A stretch of 64,000 nucleotides of DNA from Moesziomyces globuligerus. Lineage: Eukaryota > Basidiomycota > Ustilaginomycetes > Ustilaginales > Ustilaginaceae. Under the pieces are notes generated by a model. It saw only the letters and a list, made by a program, of their open reading frames with translations. It was not told the origin of the DNA and searched no databases. The stretch is from NCBI GenBank assembly GCA_030849465.1, contig JARVLF010000010.1:62001-126000 (forward strand). Direction: 5' to 3'. A program made the translations under genes and the position numbers. Below are positions 38,073-47,698 of the stretch, one piece after another; the stretch's first letter is position 1, and every line of letters starts with the position of its first letter.

Positions 38073-40331
38073 ATGCCAGACAAGGTGCTACTGGTCGGAC
38101 CCGTGCACGGGCGCATCGCCGAGCTCGTCGCCAAGACCTCCGCCATCCAGGCCAAGCATGGACCCTTTGCCGCCCTCTTCATCGTCGGCGACCTCTTCGC
38201 CTCCTCCTCCTCCGCCCGGCCCGATGCCGCGCTCGCCCAGCAGCAGGACGATCTGCTCAAGGGCAATATCACGCTGCCGGTACCGACGTACTTCTACCAG
38301 CCGCTGAGCAGCCTTCCTGCTGCGGTGGCTGAACATGTGCGCGAGGCGCGCGCGACGTCGGCAGGCGCTGCGTCGGGCCTCGTCCCCGTGACCGAACACC
38401 TGTTCTGGGCCGCGGGCAAGAGCGGCGTCTTTAGCACGCCGCAGGGCTTGCGTGTGGCGTTCGTCGCTGGCACCTGGGACGCCGCTGCGTTTGCCCAGGA
38501 CGGCGGACTCGGCGCGGACGACTTGGATCCGGAGGACTGGCACGAATCGCCCGCGCAGCGCAGCGAGGACGAGCAGACGCCGCACATCACGCCCGCCACC
38601 GTGCGAAGGCTACTGGCGCATCCGGCGTTCCGCCTGCCGCGGACGAGCGACGCAGCGCCCGTCGAGATGGGCGCGTCGGCGCCCAAGCAAGGCACGCTGG
38701 CTGCGGCACGGGCGAGCGCCTCGCAGGAGCAGGCTCGGGCTGCGCGCCAGAGCAGCGGCGTCGAGTTGCTCAAGCAGCGTCCACCGCTCGACCTGCTGCT
38801 TACCAACACATGGCCTGCGGGGGTGACGCTCTTTGCTACGCCGCCGGGGGGCGATCCGACTGCGGGGCTGCCGGATCCGACGGCGCGCACGTGGGGATCG
38901 CCCGTGATCGCGCGGCTCGCGAGCCACGCATGTGCGCGCTACCACTTTGCGCTCGCTCCGTCGGCGGGCGATGCGGACGTGCCCGTCGGCGTCAGCGACG
39001 AGACGCTCGCCATGGGCGCCTTCTGGGAACGCGCGCCGTACACGAGTGATCTCGGCGCCTACCTCGCGCAGCCCGTCGTGGGGCGCGCAGCGTGGCGGAG
39101 CGTAACGCGCTTCGTCTCGCTCGCCACGTTTGCGAACGCGGCCAAACGACGCTGGTTCCTCGCGCTCAACCTCACGCCTGCGGATGCGCAGACGGGCGGT
39201 GTGGTCGTACCGCCCAATGCGACACCGACACCCTACGCCACTCCCCGCGCCGCGGCGAGCGAGACGCACAAGCGTCCGCATCCAGCGGCGGGGGAGGAGG
39301 AGCCCAACTTTCGCTTTGGCGAGGCGGCGCGCAAGCGCGCTCGAGCTGACGGCGATGTGCCTCCGCCCGGCTACGTCTGTCGCATCTGCGGTGTCGAGGG
39401 TCACTTTATCCGTGCGTGTCCTTCCAAGGCCACCGCCGACGCGCGCACGAGCGAAGCGGCAGGCGGAGAGGGCAAGCGGATGCCGTTGCCTGTGGGGTTG
39501 CCAGTCAAGCCTACGTTTGCCGTGCAGGGGGGTAGGCAGATGATCCCTGTGGGGCCGGCGAATTGCTGGTTCTGCCTCTCGAATCCGAGCGTGGAGAAGC
39601 AGCTGATCGTGACGATCGGCAGTGCATCGTACCTCGTTCGGCCCAAAGGTCCGTTTGTGCACGAGAGCGTCAACGACCTCCCGCACGCGGGCGCGCATCT
39701 GATCGTCGTGCCGCTTGCGCATCTCGCCGACCTCCTCCCAAGCACCCATCCCGTGCATCGAGGCGTCGGCGACGACGCAGACAAGGCCGAGGTGCGCAGC
39801 GAGGTAGAAGCAACCAAACAGGCGGTGAGGAACGTGTGGGCGCAGACGCGACATGTCATGTTGGAATGGACCTTGGTCAGGGTACGCACCAGCGCGCGCA
39901 TGACGCATTTCCAGACCCAACTCGTCGCCCTCAAGTCCGACATCGTAGAGCACAAACACCTCGTGCAAAGCATCGACAATGCGCTCGATGCCCAAGCAGC
40001 TTCCGCCCACACACGCGTCCTCCGTGCAAACGACGTTCAGCACTACTTTCACTCCCAACACTCCCCCGACCAGACCGAGCAGCGAGGGCAGCGAGGCGAG
40101 GAGGATGGATACCTGCACATTGCACTCCATCTCTCGCCCGACCACGCCGGTCGTAAGCAGTGGTTGGTCCCGCTCTACGTCTCGACTCGCTTCCCCGTCC
40201 AGTTCGTCCGCGCTCACCTCGCCGCGACGCTCGACCTGCCCCAGCTCGCCGACTGGAAGGCCTGCACAGCCCCCTCCGACCCCGAGCAGGAGAAGATCGA
40301 CTCAGCCGCACTCCGATCCCTCCTCACATAG
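38073..40331 (+). CDS. CWF19L1: CWF19-like protein 1 / Drn1 (lariat-debranching cofactor)
   Basis: Homolog of CWF19L1 and yeast Drn1, which associates with the lariat-debranching enzyme Dbr1 and late spliceosomes. The 752-residue protein begins with the phosphoesterase-like domain (MPDKVLLVGPVHGRI ... ALFIVGDLF). A CCHC zinc knuckle follows at C436-C439-H444-C449 (CRICGVEGHFIRAC). Next comes the HIT-like CwfJ_C_1 domain (about 490-600: NCWFCLSNPSVEKQLIVTIG, HLIVVPLAH) and CwfJ_C_2 at the end (about 660-750). ATG 38073 is chosen because the family N-terminus begins there. It ends 45 bp before the converging Rrn11-like gene, so the 3' UTRs probably overlap. Confidence 0.92.
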   Translation: MPDKVLLVGPVHGRIAELVAKTSAIQAKHGPFAALFIVGDLFASSSSARPDAALAQQQDDLLKGNITLPVPTYFYQPLSSLPAAVAEHVREARATSAGAASGLVPVTEHLFWAAGKSGVFSTPQGLRVAFVAGTWDAAAFAQDGGLGADDLDPEDWHESPAQRSEDEQTPHITPATVRRLLAHPAFRLPRTSDAAPVEMGASAPKQGTLAAARASASQEQARAARQSSGVELLKQRPPLDLLLTNTWPAGVTLFATPPGGDPTAGLPDPTARTWGSPVIARLASHACARYHFALAPSAGDADVPVGVSDETLAMGAFWERAPYTSDLGAYLAQPVVGRAAWRSVTRFVSLATFANAAKRRWFLALNLTPADAQTGGVVVPPNATPTPYATPRAAASETHKRPHPAAGEEEPNFRFGEAARKRARADGDVPPPGYVCRICGVEGHFIRACPSKATADARTSEAAGGEGKRMPLPVGLPVKPTFAVQGGRQMIPVGPANCWFCLSNPSVEKQLIVTIGSASYLVRPKGPFVHESVNDLPHAGAHLIVVPLAHLADLLPSTHPVHRGVGDDADKAEVRSEVEATKQAVRNVWAQTRHVMLEWTLVRVRTSARMTHFQTQLVALKSDIVEHKHLVQSIDNALDAQAASAHTRVLRANDVQHYFHSQHSPDQTEQRGQRGEEDGYLHIALHLSPDHAGRKQWLVPLYVSTRFPVQFVRAHLAATLDLPQLADWKACTAPSDPEQEKIDSAALRSLLT

Positions 40332-40376
40332 ACTTGCCCACCAATAAACGATGCGATGACGTGCGCGTTGGAATGC

Positions 40377-42140
40377 TTAGTGCTGACGACGTTTCTTGCG
40401 ACTGCGATGAGGTTTCGCATCCGCTTGCTCGCGTTTTGTCACCTTGACCCCCGCCGCAGTGGCTGGGTCTTCAAAGAGGATCTCCCGGAGGCGTGTGTCG
40501 TCGTGCGCAGCAGAGGGCTGCGAGCCCGCAGGTGGCGCAGGCGCAGGGAGGAGCGCGAGGAACGATTGCGCCATGGCCAGTGCAAACGGCGGCTCGGGCG
40601 TCCAGATGGCTGCCACCTCGGGCCACGCTTTCTCCCACACCCGCGGCCCCGTCCTTGCCCCTCCCTCCCCCTCCTCCTCGCCTCGTTCTTCGTCTTGCCC
40701 TTGGCCAGGTGCGTCGTCCTCCGCTTGGTGCTCGGGTGAGTTTCGTCGGGACGCCGACCGAGAGGGTGTGCGCGTGCGTGAGCGGCCACGCTGAGTCTCT
40801 CCGTCACTCTGCGCATCAGTGTCTGAGCGCTGTGAACTCGCCTCTGATGCTGTGTCCTCTTCTTGCGCGGCGTCATCGCTTACGTCTTGGTCCTCTTGTC
40901 CCGCGGGTCGCAGCATGCGTCTGCGGATCTTGGCGAGGTCGGCGTGCTCCTTTTGCGGCCAGGCGTCTTGGTCGTCGGTGGCCAGCGGGTCGGTGCTCCA
41001 CAGCCGGGCACGTGCGCGTTTGAGCCTCGCCTCGTCGCTTCGCTCGTCCTTGCGGTGCATGTAGTAGATGCGCTGTCGGCGCTGCGTCTCTGTGCGCAGC
41101 CACGACTCGCTCGCCTGGACCGCCTGTTCGAAGCACCGCCGCGCCTTTTCGCGCGTCGTCCTATCCAACCTCCTCAACCCCACCGCCACCGCCTCGCCTC
41201 CTTCCGCCCGCTGTCGCTCCTCGATCGTCTTGAGTCCGACAAAGACGTACAGCATGCCCAGCGCGGTATGCAGCTCCGGCTGCGCCTTGTACGGATGCAT
41301 GTTGATCCTCTGCTCCAACACCTCGATCGCCCCACTCAGCTTGCCCGTAGCTACATACTCCCCCACCAGTCCGTACGTCGTATTGGTCGCTTTGAACACC
41401 GAGCTCGACTCGAGATCGAGCATCTGCAGATAGCGCATCCGCGAACTCTCCCCCTCCCTCACCCCTTCGGTCCCTTCGGTCCCTTCGGTCCCTTCGGTCC
41501 CTTCGGTCCCTTCGGTCCCTTCGGTCCCTTCGGTCCCTTCGGTCCCTTCGGTCCCTTCGGTCCCTTCGGTCCCTTCGGTCCCTTCGGTCCCTTCGGTCCC
41601 TTCGGTCCCTTCGGTCCCTTCGGTCCCTTCGGTCCCTTCGGTCCCTTCGGTCCCTTCGGTCCCTTCGGTCCCTTCGGTCCCTTCGGTCCCTTCGGTCCCT
41701 TCGGTCCCTTCGGTCCCTTCGGTCCCTTCGGTCCCTTCGGTACCTTCGGTATCGATGGAGGTCTGGAGCGAGAGGATGAGTAGGGCGTGGCGCCACGATT
41801 CGTCCGTCGTCCATTCGTGCGCAGCGAGGAGGACGCGCAGAAAGCGCGCGGCGAGACCGAGCTGGCGCCGCTGCAGACACACGTGCACCAGGTCGTAGCA
41901 GCGCCGCAGATGGCGTCGTCGCTGCGAGTCGAGGTGCGTCCGGCTGAAGTTGGAGCCGACGGGCTGACCGCGCGAGGTGAGGAGCACGAGCGAGGGCGAG
42001 GTGTGCGAGGTGTTGGGGTGCAGCGAACGATGCGAGGCGAGGTGTGGGCGCGAGTTGTTCTTGAGCTGCCGGATCTGGTGGTTCTGTCGGAGACCCGTGC
42101 CCAGAAACGCAGGTGTCTGGAACGCGAAGCCCTTCTCCAT
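40377..42140 (-). CDS. Probable Pol I initiation factor Rrn11/TAF1A-like, with (TEG)32 repeat
   Basis: 587 residues. The N-terminal part (about 55-115: RRRHLRRCYDLVHVCLQRRQ, then ARFLRVLLAAHEW) and a later helical part (about 245-330: TYGLVGEYVATGKLSGAIEV, PELHTALGMLYVFVGL, REKARRCFEQAVQA) resemble the TPR-like fold of Rrn11/TAF1A, a component of the core factor or SL1 at rDNA promoters. Between them lies a perfect Thr-Glu-Gly repeat of 32 units. The C-terminus is acidic, then Arg/Ser-rich, ending in a basic KPHRSRKKRRQH that could be a nuclear localisation signal. The ATG at 42140 is the first true ATG in frame. The family call is moderate; the helical regions are the only support. Confidence 0.55.
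   Translation of the reverse strand: MEKGFAFQTPAFLGTGLRQNHQIRQLKNNSRPHLASHRSLHPNTSHTSPSLVLLTSRGQPVGSNFSRTHLDSQRRRHLRRCYDLVHVCLQRRQLGLAARFLRVLLAAHEWTTDESWRHALLILSLQTSIDTEGTEGTEGTEGTEGTEGTEGTEGTEGTEGTEGTEGTEGTEGTEGTEGTEGTEGTEGTEGTEGTEGTEGTEGTEGTEGTEGTEGTEGTEGTEGTEGVREGESSRMRYLQMLDLESSSVFKATNTTYGLVGEYVATGKLSGAIEVLEQRINMHPYKAQPELHTALGMLYVFVGLKTIEERQRAEGGEAVAVGLRRLDRTTREKARRCFEQAVQASESWLRTETQRRQRIYYMHRKDERSDEARLKRARARLWSTDPLATDDQDAWPQKEHADLAKIRRRMLRPAGQEDQDVSDDAAQEEDTASEASSQRSDTDAQSDGETQRGRSRTRTPSRSASRRNSPEHQAEDDAPGQGQDEERGEEEGEGGARTGPRVWEKAWPEVAAIWTPEPPFALAMAQSFLALLPAPAPPAGSQPSAAHDDTRLREILFEDPATAAGVKVTKREQADAKPHRSRKKRRQH
41463..41750. repeat. Coding 9-bp minisatellite, 32 copies (ccttcggtc unit)
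   Basis: 288 bp made of 32 nine-base units; 31 are identical and the last (41742-41750) differs by one base. On the minus strand it encodes (TEG)32. As the unit is a multiple of three without stop codons in any frame, all six frames stay open here, which creates large spurious frames such as (FGP)n on the plus strand. Confidence 0.97.
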
Positions 42141-42455
42141 CGTGTGCACGCGCAACAGTAGCGCCGATGAAGGATATACACCCTCGCTCGCTGCGTGCAG
42201 CTGACGACGATGTTATGTGGTGGAAGGGAGCATGAACGGCAGCGTCGAATTTTGTCGCATGGACCCTTCAGTGGAGCACCATCTCAGTCCCGATTCCCGC
42301 GACCTGGTCACCGCAGTCGAGCGTCGTACATGCTCTGTCGCCCTTTCAACACCACACTCACGCACGCACATGCCCAGATCCGCACACGCCTATGATCAAG
42401 CTTACAACGATACTATTACACGACGATTCGAGATGCACAAAACCCAACAGCCAAA
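42141..42455. other. Intergenic gap between condensin gene (-) and Rrn11-like gene (-)
   Basis: 315 bp holding the 3' end region of the condensin gene and the promoter of the Rrn11-like gene. No further feature seen. Confidence 0.5.
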
Positions 42456-45400
42456 CTAAGCCTCGCTCGCGACCGAGATCCTGCGGCTCGAGCGCGTGCC
42501 CCTCTTGGCCGGGCCCGCGGCCGCGCTGCTCGACTTGCCACTGCGCGCCTTGCCGCGGGTGAGCTTTGCGACCTTGGCCTGTGCGGCGCCCTCGAGCGCC
42601 TCGTCCTGCTCGCCCTTGGCGGCTGCCTGGGCGAGGATCTCTTCAAACTCGCGCAGGTCGCCGGCGCCCTCGGCGGTCGCGCCGGCCGCGGCCGCGTTGG
42701 CAGCAGCGCCGGCCGCACCGCGTCCACCGCCCGCGCCACCGCCGGCGGTCTTGTTGGCGCGCGCCTTGGCGAGGATCTCCTGGAAGCGCTTGTACACCTC
42801 GGGCTGGAAGAGCTTGTCCTGGTAGAAGGGGAGGCCGTCGATGAGCTTCTTGATCGAGCGCTCGCTCTTGTACGGAAGGAGCGAGAGACAGAAGGCAATG
42901 TCGCGCCACTGCCTCTCGGACGAGGTGAGGCGGAAGCGCTGGCACAGCTTCTCCACCACGTTCTCCGCCTGCTTCTCCTTGTCGATAAACGTAAAGATGA
43001 AGCGCATCGTCCGCGCAAACGTCTCCTCGTCCACGGCGTGCTTGCCGATCGAGAGGTGCGAGATGATGTCGGGCAGATTGTTGTACACCGCATTCTCCTT
43101 GGTCGCCAGCTCGCTAAAGAAGAGCTTGGCCAGATCCGAGACGCGCGGCTCGGGATCTTCGAGGCACTTTGCCATCTCGCCCAGCTGGCCCTTGACCTTG
43201 ATCATGCCGTTGAGGATGAGATGCGTGAGCACCATGAGCGTGTGCTTCTTGACCGAGAGATCCGGATCGCCCAGGCCGGCGTAGAGCCGGTCCGAATTCT
43301 CGTCGACGAGCGAACCGAAGCACACGGCGATGTCGCCGAGCGCGATGACGACGTTGCTGCGGATGACCGCGTCCTTGGACGTGGTGAGGATGTGGAGCAG
43401 CAGCGCGAGGTTCGCCTCGCAGAACGTCGACGAGACGCACATGAACTTGCACAGCGTCAGCACCGCCGCGCGCCGCACCAGATCGTTCGGATACGACTTG
43501 GGGCTGCTGCAGATGTGCGTGATGATGGGTCCAAACATGGCGAGCACGCTGCGGTTGCCGTACAGCAGCTCCTTCTCGCGCACGCTCGCAATCACCTCGC
43601 CGATCTCATCCTCGGCGTTGCCTGCGACCTGATCCAGCTCCTCCACCGCCGCCGCCGCCGCGGCCGCTGCGGCTCGGCTCGCCTTGCCCTCGGAGACGGC
43701 CTTGGCCACCGCCTTCTCCTTGTCCGCCTCAGCCTTGCGGCGCTTGTACTCTCGCTCGACGAGCTCGAGGTAGACAATGTGCTTGAGCGCCACATGGCCC
43801 ACGACAAAGAGCAGCTGTGCCAGCTGGAACGCGTCGCCCATCACGGGACCGTCTGCGCCCGGGAGCGTCTCCTTGGCATCGGACATGGACACGTCGCTAG
43901 CTGCATCGTCGCGGTCCTCGTCCATGGCGCTCGAAGGGCTGGAGGCGCGGACGGCCGCCTTGCCTCCAAACACGCGCGAGGTCATGCTGCAGATGATCTC
44001 GGTGCACATGGCGTCCGGCTGCTCTCCCAGCAGGTAGATGGTGTTGAGCGCGTTCTCAGCGAGACTGAACCACTCGGCTCGACTCTCGCCCTTGAGCACG
44101 TCGCCGGTCATCTGGATCGCCGCGCGCAGCCGACCGAACATGGCGTGGCTCATCGGGTAGCGCACGCTCTCGTCGCTCAGCGCGCCCTTGACCTTCTTGA
44201 CGCTGCCGCCGATCCTCTGGAGGGCGACGCAGGTGTACTTGGCCAGGACGACGTCGCGGGCGCCCAAGGGCCCTAATCCGACGCGCAGCAACAGATCGAT
44301 CTGCTCCGAGATGATCTCACGCCGAGCGGTGGCGAGCATGCCGAGGACGATGATGGCGCCGCGTCGCTGCGCGGCCGAGATGGCGCGCGGAGCCGAGTAG
44401 ACGGCCCAGAGCTTGTTGACCACCTCGGGGTGGACGAGGTTCTCGGTCTGCATCGTCTTGAGCATCTCCTCGAGCGAGGTGAGCTCGGCGAGCGTGGCGC
44501 CAAAGGTGCGCTCGATCATGTTCTTGGCGATGCGTGCGATGTTGTCCTTGGCGTTGAGGTCGGCGCGGGCGTCAAAGTAGAGCGCGCGGTAGACCTCGAT
44601 GAGGCGCGAGCGGACGCCCTTGAGCTGGCTACCGTCCTCCATGACGAGCGCGTTGTCCTTGGTCCAGATGAGGTGGACCATCTTGCGCACGCCGGCGGCC
44701 GCGCCCGAGAGCCGGTACTCGTAGGCGACGCGGAAGAATTCCATGCTCTCGAGCACCTCGGCCTTGTTGGTCGAGGCAAGGAGCAGCGTGAGGTTGGGCA
44801 TGGCGGTCTCGATCTGGGTGATGAAGGCGATGGCATCGGTGTAGTACCGCTTGGTGAGTCGGAGTCGCATCACCTTCTCGGCGTCGACAGGCTCCATCTC
44901 GGCCTGGGCGGCCGCAAGCGCTTGCAGATCGACGCCCGATCGACGGCTCTTCTTGGACTTGGCCTTGTTAGCAGACTTGCGGTTTCGGGGTGGCGCATCT
45001 TCGTCTTCATCATCGTCCTCCTGAGTGACGGTGTCGTCGCCAGCCTCATCGTCCTCGTCCATGTCTTTGTCTTCGTCCTCGTCCTCATCGTCGTCGTCGT
45101 CCTCCGAGTCCTGACCGCGGTCGGCGGACGCTTCACCGGGCAGATTGAGCGAGCCTTCGGTCTCCTCGAGCTCCTTGGAGACGAGATCGTATCGAGCCTG
45201 CCACTCCTGGAGGCAGAGTTCGCCACCGTGGAGCATGCCAAAGGGATGGGTGAGGATGAGCTTTGTGAGGAGGGCGATGGCGTTCTTGCGCACACCGCTG
45301 CTCTTGTCTTCGAGGTGGCGGATGACCATGTCGGTGATCTCTGTGCGCTGCTTGGGGAATTTGGTGGGGAGATCGAGGAGACGTGCGCAGACGGTGATGA

Positions 45401-46688
45401 GCTTGGAACGGACGTAGGAATTGAGGTCGAGGAAGCGCTCGATGAGGAGGTCGAAGAAGGTCTCGATCTGCTTCTTGCGGGCTTCTGCGGTTCCGCGATT
45501 TTCGTCTGCACCCTCTTCGCCACCTGCGCTGTTGGCGGCGCCGTCGGCATTGAGCGAGTCGTCGGTGAGGGCGAGTTCCTTGATGAGGAGGCCGAGGGTC
45601 TCGATGAGCGCGTTGCGCATGGGGTAGGACTCGGAGTCGAGGTGCTTCTGGAGGAGGCTGATCTGCTTGAGCACGCTGCGCGGGCTGAGTTCGGCCATGC
45701 GGACGAGGAAGCGGCCAAAGGAGCGGGGGCTCTTTGTGTCCATGACGCCGAAGCTCTTTGCGGCGACCTCGCGGAGGACCTCCTCGCCGAGGCGCTCGTA
45801 ATCGAATTCGAGGCGCATGACGGCGAGGAGCTCTGCCATGGGTTCTGCGAGATGTTCGTAGTACTGGAGGCTCTGCATGATGCTCGTCTGTGCGCTGAAA
45901 GCCTGACCGTGAGCCTTTACGGCTTGGCAGATGACCTTGAAGATGCCGAGCTTGATGGCGGGGAGTTTGAGGTACGACTCGTTCTCCTGGAGCAGGAGGG
46001 CGGGGCGGAGGAGGCAGCCCGAGACGAAAGCGTCGCGGGCTGCGGATACGGTCCACATGCGTTCGCTGCGCAGACGAGCCGCTTTGGACATGAGGGAGAG
46101 GACGGCAGGGATAGAGTTGGACCAGGCCCAGGCATCGGCCTTTGCCGAGCCGGACTTTGCGGCTGCGGCGGCGGCGGCGGCGGATTTGGAAGCTGCGCCG
46201 CGGCGGCCGCCTCTGGCGTTGACGATGGCAGCGGCGGAGCCAGCATTGTCGGATCTTGCGCCGCTGTGCTTCTCTGCTACGGAGACGAGCCACTGGAGGA
46301 GGAAGGCGTAGCGCTCTAGCGTCTCTGCATGGGAAGCGTATGCGGTTGGATCGTCTCCGTCGAGCTCCCTCTGAGCCTCGTCGAGGGCGTTGGACATGCC
46401 CGACGCGACGACGTCGAGGAGCTTGTTGCAAGCGTTGGGACAGAGGTTGGCAAAGTGTTTTAGGTAGGAACGGATGAGGTCGAAGATGTCTGGCGTGGCG
46501 ACGTTGTCGGGGCTGGATGTGATGGCGTCGATGGCGGTGTCGAGGGTGGAGATCTGCTCGGATGGGTTCATGTCATCGACGGCGACCTCTTGCGGGATGA
46601 TGTAGGGCTCATCCTGGAGGAGAAGGAGCTCGTCGGCCAGGGTGTAGCGCGAGCCGGAAGCGTCTGTGGCGCCATCTAATGTGGTCAT
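42456..46688 (-). CDS. CND1: Condensin complex subunit 1 (Cnd1/Ycs4/NCAP-D2)
   Basis: HEAT-repeat regulatory subunit of condensin, which compacts mitotic chromosomes. The 1,410-residue protein has an N-terminal domain (about 50-230), long HEAT arrays and an acidic Asp/Glu insert at about 530-555. The conserved C-terminal HEAT block is clear: LIWTKDNALVMEDGSQLKGV (about 680), RRAAVLTLCKFMCVS (about 1065), NVVIALGDIAVCFGSLVDEN, HTLMVLTHLILNGMIKVKGQ and ISHLSIGKHAVDEETFARTM. It ends with a basic and Ala-rich tail (RGKARSGKSSSAAA, KRGTRSSRRIS), as in the family, where Cdk sites and DNA-binding residues lie. The start ATG is at 46688. Divergent from SEC62. Confidence 0.93.
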   Translation of the reverse strand: MTTLDGATDASGSRYTLADELLLLQDEPYIIPQEVAVDDMNPSEQISTLDTAIDAITSSPDNVATPDIFDLIRSYLKHFANLCPNACNKLLDVVASGMSNALDEAQRELDGDDPTAYASHAETLERYAFLLQWLVSVAEKHSGARSDNAGSAAAIVNARGGRRGAASKSAAAAAAAAKSGSAKADAWAWSNSIPAVLSLMSKAARLRSERMWTVSAARDAFVSGCLLRPALLLQENESYLKLPAIKLGIFKVICQAVKAHGQAFSAQTSIMQSLQYYEHLAEPMAELLAVMRLEFDYERLGEEVLREVAAKSFGVMDTKSPRSFGRFLVRMAELSPRSVLKQISLLQKHLDSESYPMRNALIETLGLLIKELALTDDSLNADGAANSAGGEEGADENRGTAEARKKQIETFFDLLIERFLDLNSYVRSKLITVCARLLDLPTKFPKQRTEITDMVIRHLEDKSSGVRKNAIALLTKLILTHPFGMLHGGELCLQEWQARYDLVSKELEETEGSLNLPGEASADRGQDSEDDDDDEDEDEDKDMDEDDEAGDDTVTQEDDDEDEDAPPRNRKSANKAKSKKSRRSGVDLQALAAAQAEMEPVDAEKVMRLRLTKRYYTDAIAFITQIETAMPNLTLLLASTNKAEVLESMEFFRVAYEYRLSGAAAGVRKMVHLIWTKDNALVMEDGSQLKGVRSRLIEVYRALYFDARADLNAKDNIARIAKNMIERTFGATLAELTSLEEMLKTMQTENLVHPEVVNKLWAVYSAPRAISAAQRRGAIIVLGMLATARREIISEQIDLLLRVGLGPLGARDVVLAKYTCVALQRIGGSVKKVKGALSDESVRYPMSHAMFGRLRAAIQMTGDVLKGESRAEWFSLAENALNTIYLLGEQPDAMCTEIICSMTSRVFGGKAAVRASSPSSAMDEDRDDAASDVSMSDAKETLPGADGPVMGDAFQLAQLLFVVGHVALKHIVYLELVEREYKRRKAEADKEKAVAKAVSEGKASRAAAAAAAAAVEELDQVAGNAEDEIGEVIASVREKELLYGNRSVLAMFGPIITHICSSPKSYPNDLVRRAAVLTLCKFMCVSSTFCEANLALLLHILTTSKDAVIRSNVVIALGDIAVCFGSLVDENSDRLYAGLGDPDLSVKKHTLMVLTHLILNGMIKVKGQLGEMAKCLEDPEPRVSDLAKLFFSELATKENAVYNNLPDIISHLSIGKHAVDEETFARTMRFIFTFIDKEKQAENVVEKLCQRFRLTSSERQWRDIAFCLSLLPYKSERSIKKLIDGLPFYQDKLFQPEVYKRFQEILAKARANKTAGGGAGGGRGAAGAAANAAAAGATAEGAGDLREFEEILAQAAAKGEQDEALEGAAQAKVAKLTRGKARSGKSSSAAAGPAKRGTRSSRRISVASEA

Positions 46689-47593
46689 GGCTGCTGGCGA
46701 TGGATGCTAGGCGTAGCGCGTTGGTTGATGGCGAGCGCCGTCGACGTTGTGTCGGAGATCGACGCGCAAGCTGGTGGTGATGGCGAGGATGAATGCAGCG
46801 CGGATGGATGGGATGGATGGAAGTGGAGAGCAAGCTGAGTGCGGTGCCCCGAGGTGATTGATCCGTATCCGTCTGTTTGTGTTGCTTTGCAGCCGTGACA
46901 GCGCGCTGATGCTGAAAAAGAAAAATGGGCGCCTCACCTCGGCCTCCGACGCGCGGAAAAGCGCGCAAAGGTGTTGGTCTCGACACGCTCATGCCGCAAC
47001 GTGTTTTCGAGTGGATTCAAAGTGTTAGAGCGAAAACCTGCCGCGCCAGCTTCACGTGACTTTGGCGTGGTCCTATTCGAATCGGGCTGGAAATCATCGG
47101 GCCAAAGCGCCAACACATCGCGAGCAAGAAGTCAAGGCTCGAGCGTGGAATGAGGGCGAGTGGTGGGCGCGAAATGAGGTCGGCCAGAGGAGCGTGCCGT
47201 GCCGTTGCAGCAGCCAGTCAAGCCAGCTTAGGCCAGCTCAGGCCAGACAGAGCCGAGCGGAGTCAAAGGAAGGCGTGCGAAGAACAACGCTCGATGCAGG
47301 CGCTAGGCAATCGCGCGTCGTCTCGAGCTTCCCACCTCGACCAGCAGCAAGCGCGGCATTGCTTTGTTCTTTCTCATCACCACCTGAGTCGATCTATCCG
47401 CCTGGTCCGATCGCTTGCTCGCTCGGAAGCAACCACCACCCGCAGCTCATAGCAGCTCATCCCTGCTTCACCTCTACGCCTCGTTCTTCATCGGCCCGCC
47501 ATCAGCGACGTTTGGCTGCATTGCCTCTCCTCCGCTCTCACTCGGCAGGTCCGATTTCATTTGGGCGACCCCACTCGAGCACATCGGCACATC

Positions 47594-47638
<45 letters not shown>

Positions 47639-47698
47639 CCCTAATTGAACATTTCCTGCACTGGGCCCTCGCCGCAGAGCCAGACGACGTCGATCACA
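46689..47698. promoter_or_regulatory. Intergenic region between CND1 (-) and SEC62 (+), with (CGCA)11
   Basis: 1.0 kb between divergent genes. An 11-copy CGCA tetranucleotide tract lies at 47594-47637, about 60 bp before the proposed SEC62 ATG, so probably in its 5' UTR or core promoter. Confidence 0.6.

Noticed and set aside
41463..41750. Tandem array considered as CRISPR-like
   Set aside because: Units are 9 bp with no spacers; this is a coding minisatellite in a eukaryote.
40863..41783. Plus-strand frame with a long Phe-Gly-Pro repeat, which could look like an FG-type protein
   Set aside because: Produced by the stop-free 9-bp minisatellite of the minus-strand gene; nothing recognisable on either side.
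44430..46319. 629-codon plus-strand frame opposite the condensin gene
   Set aside because: Shadow of a strongly recognised gene on the minus strand.
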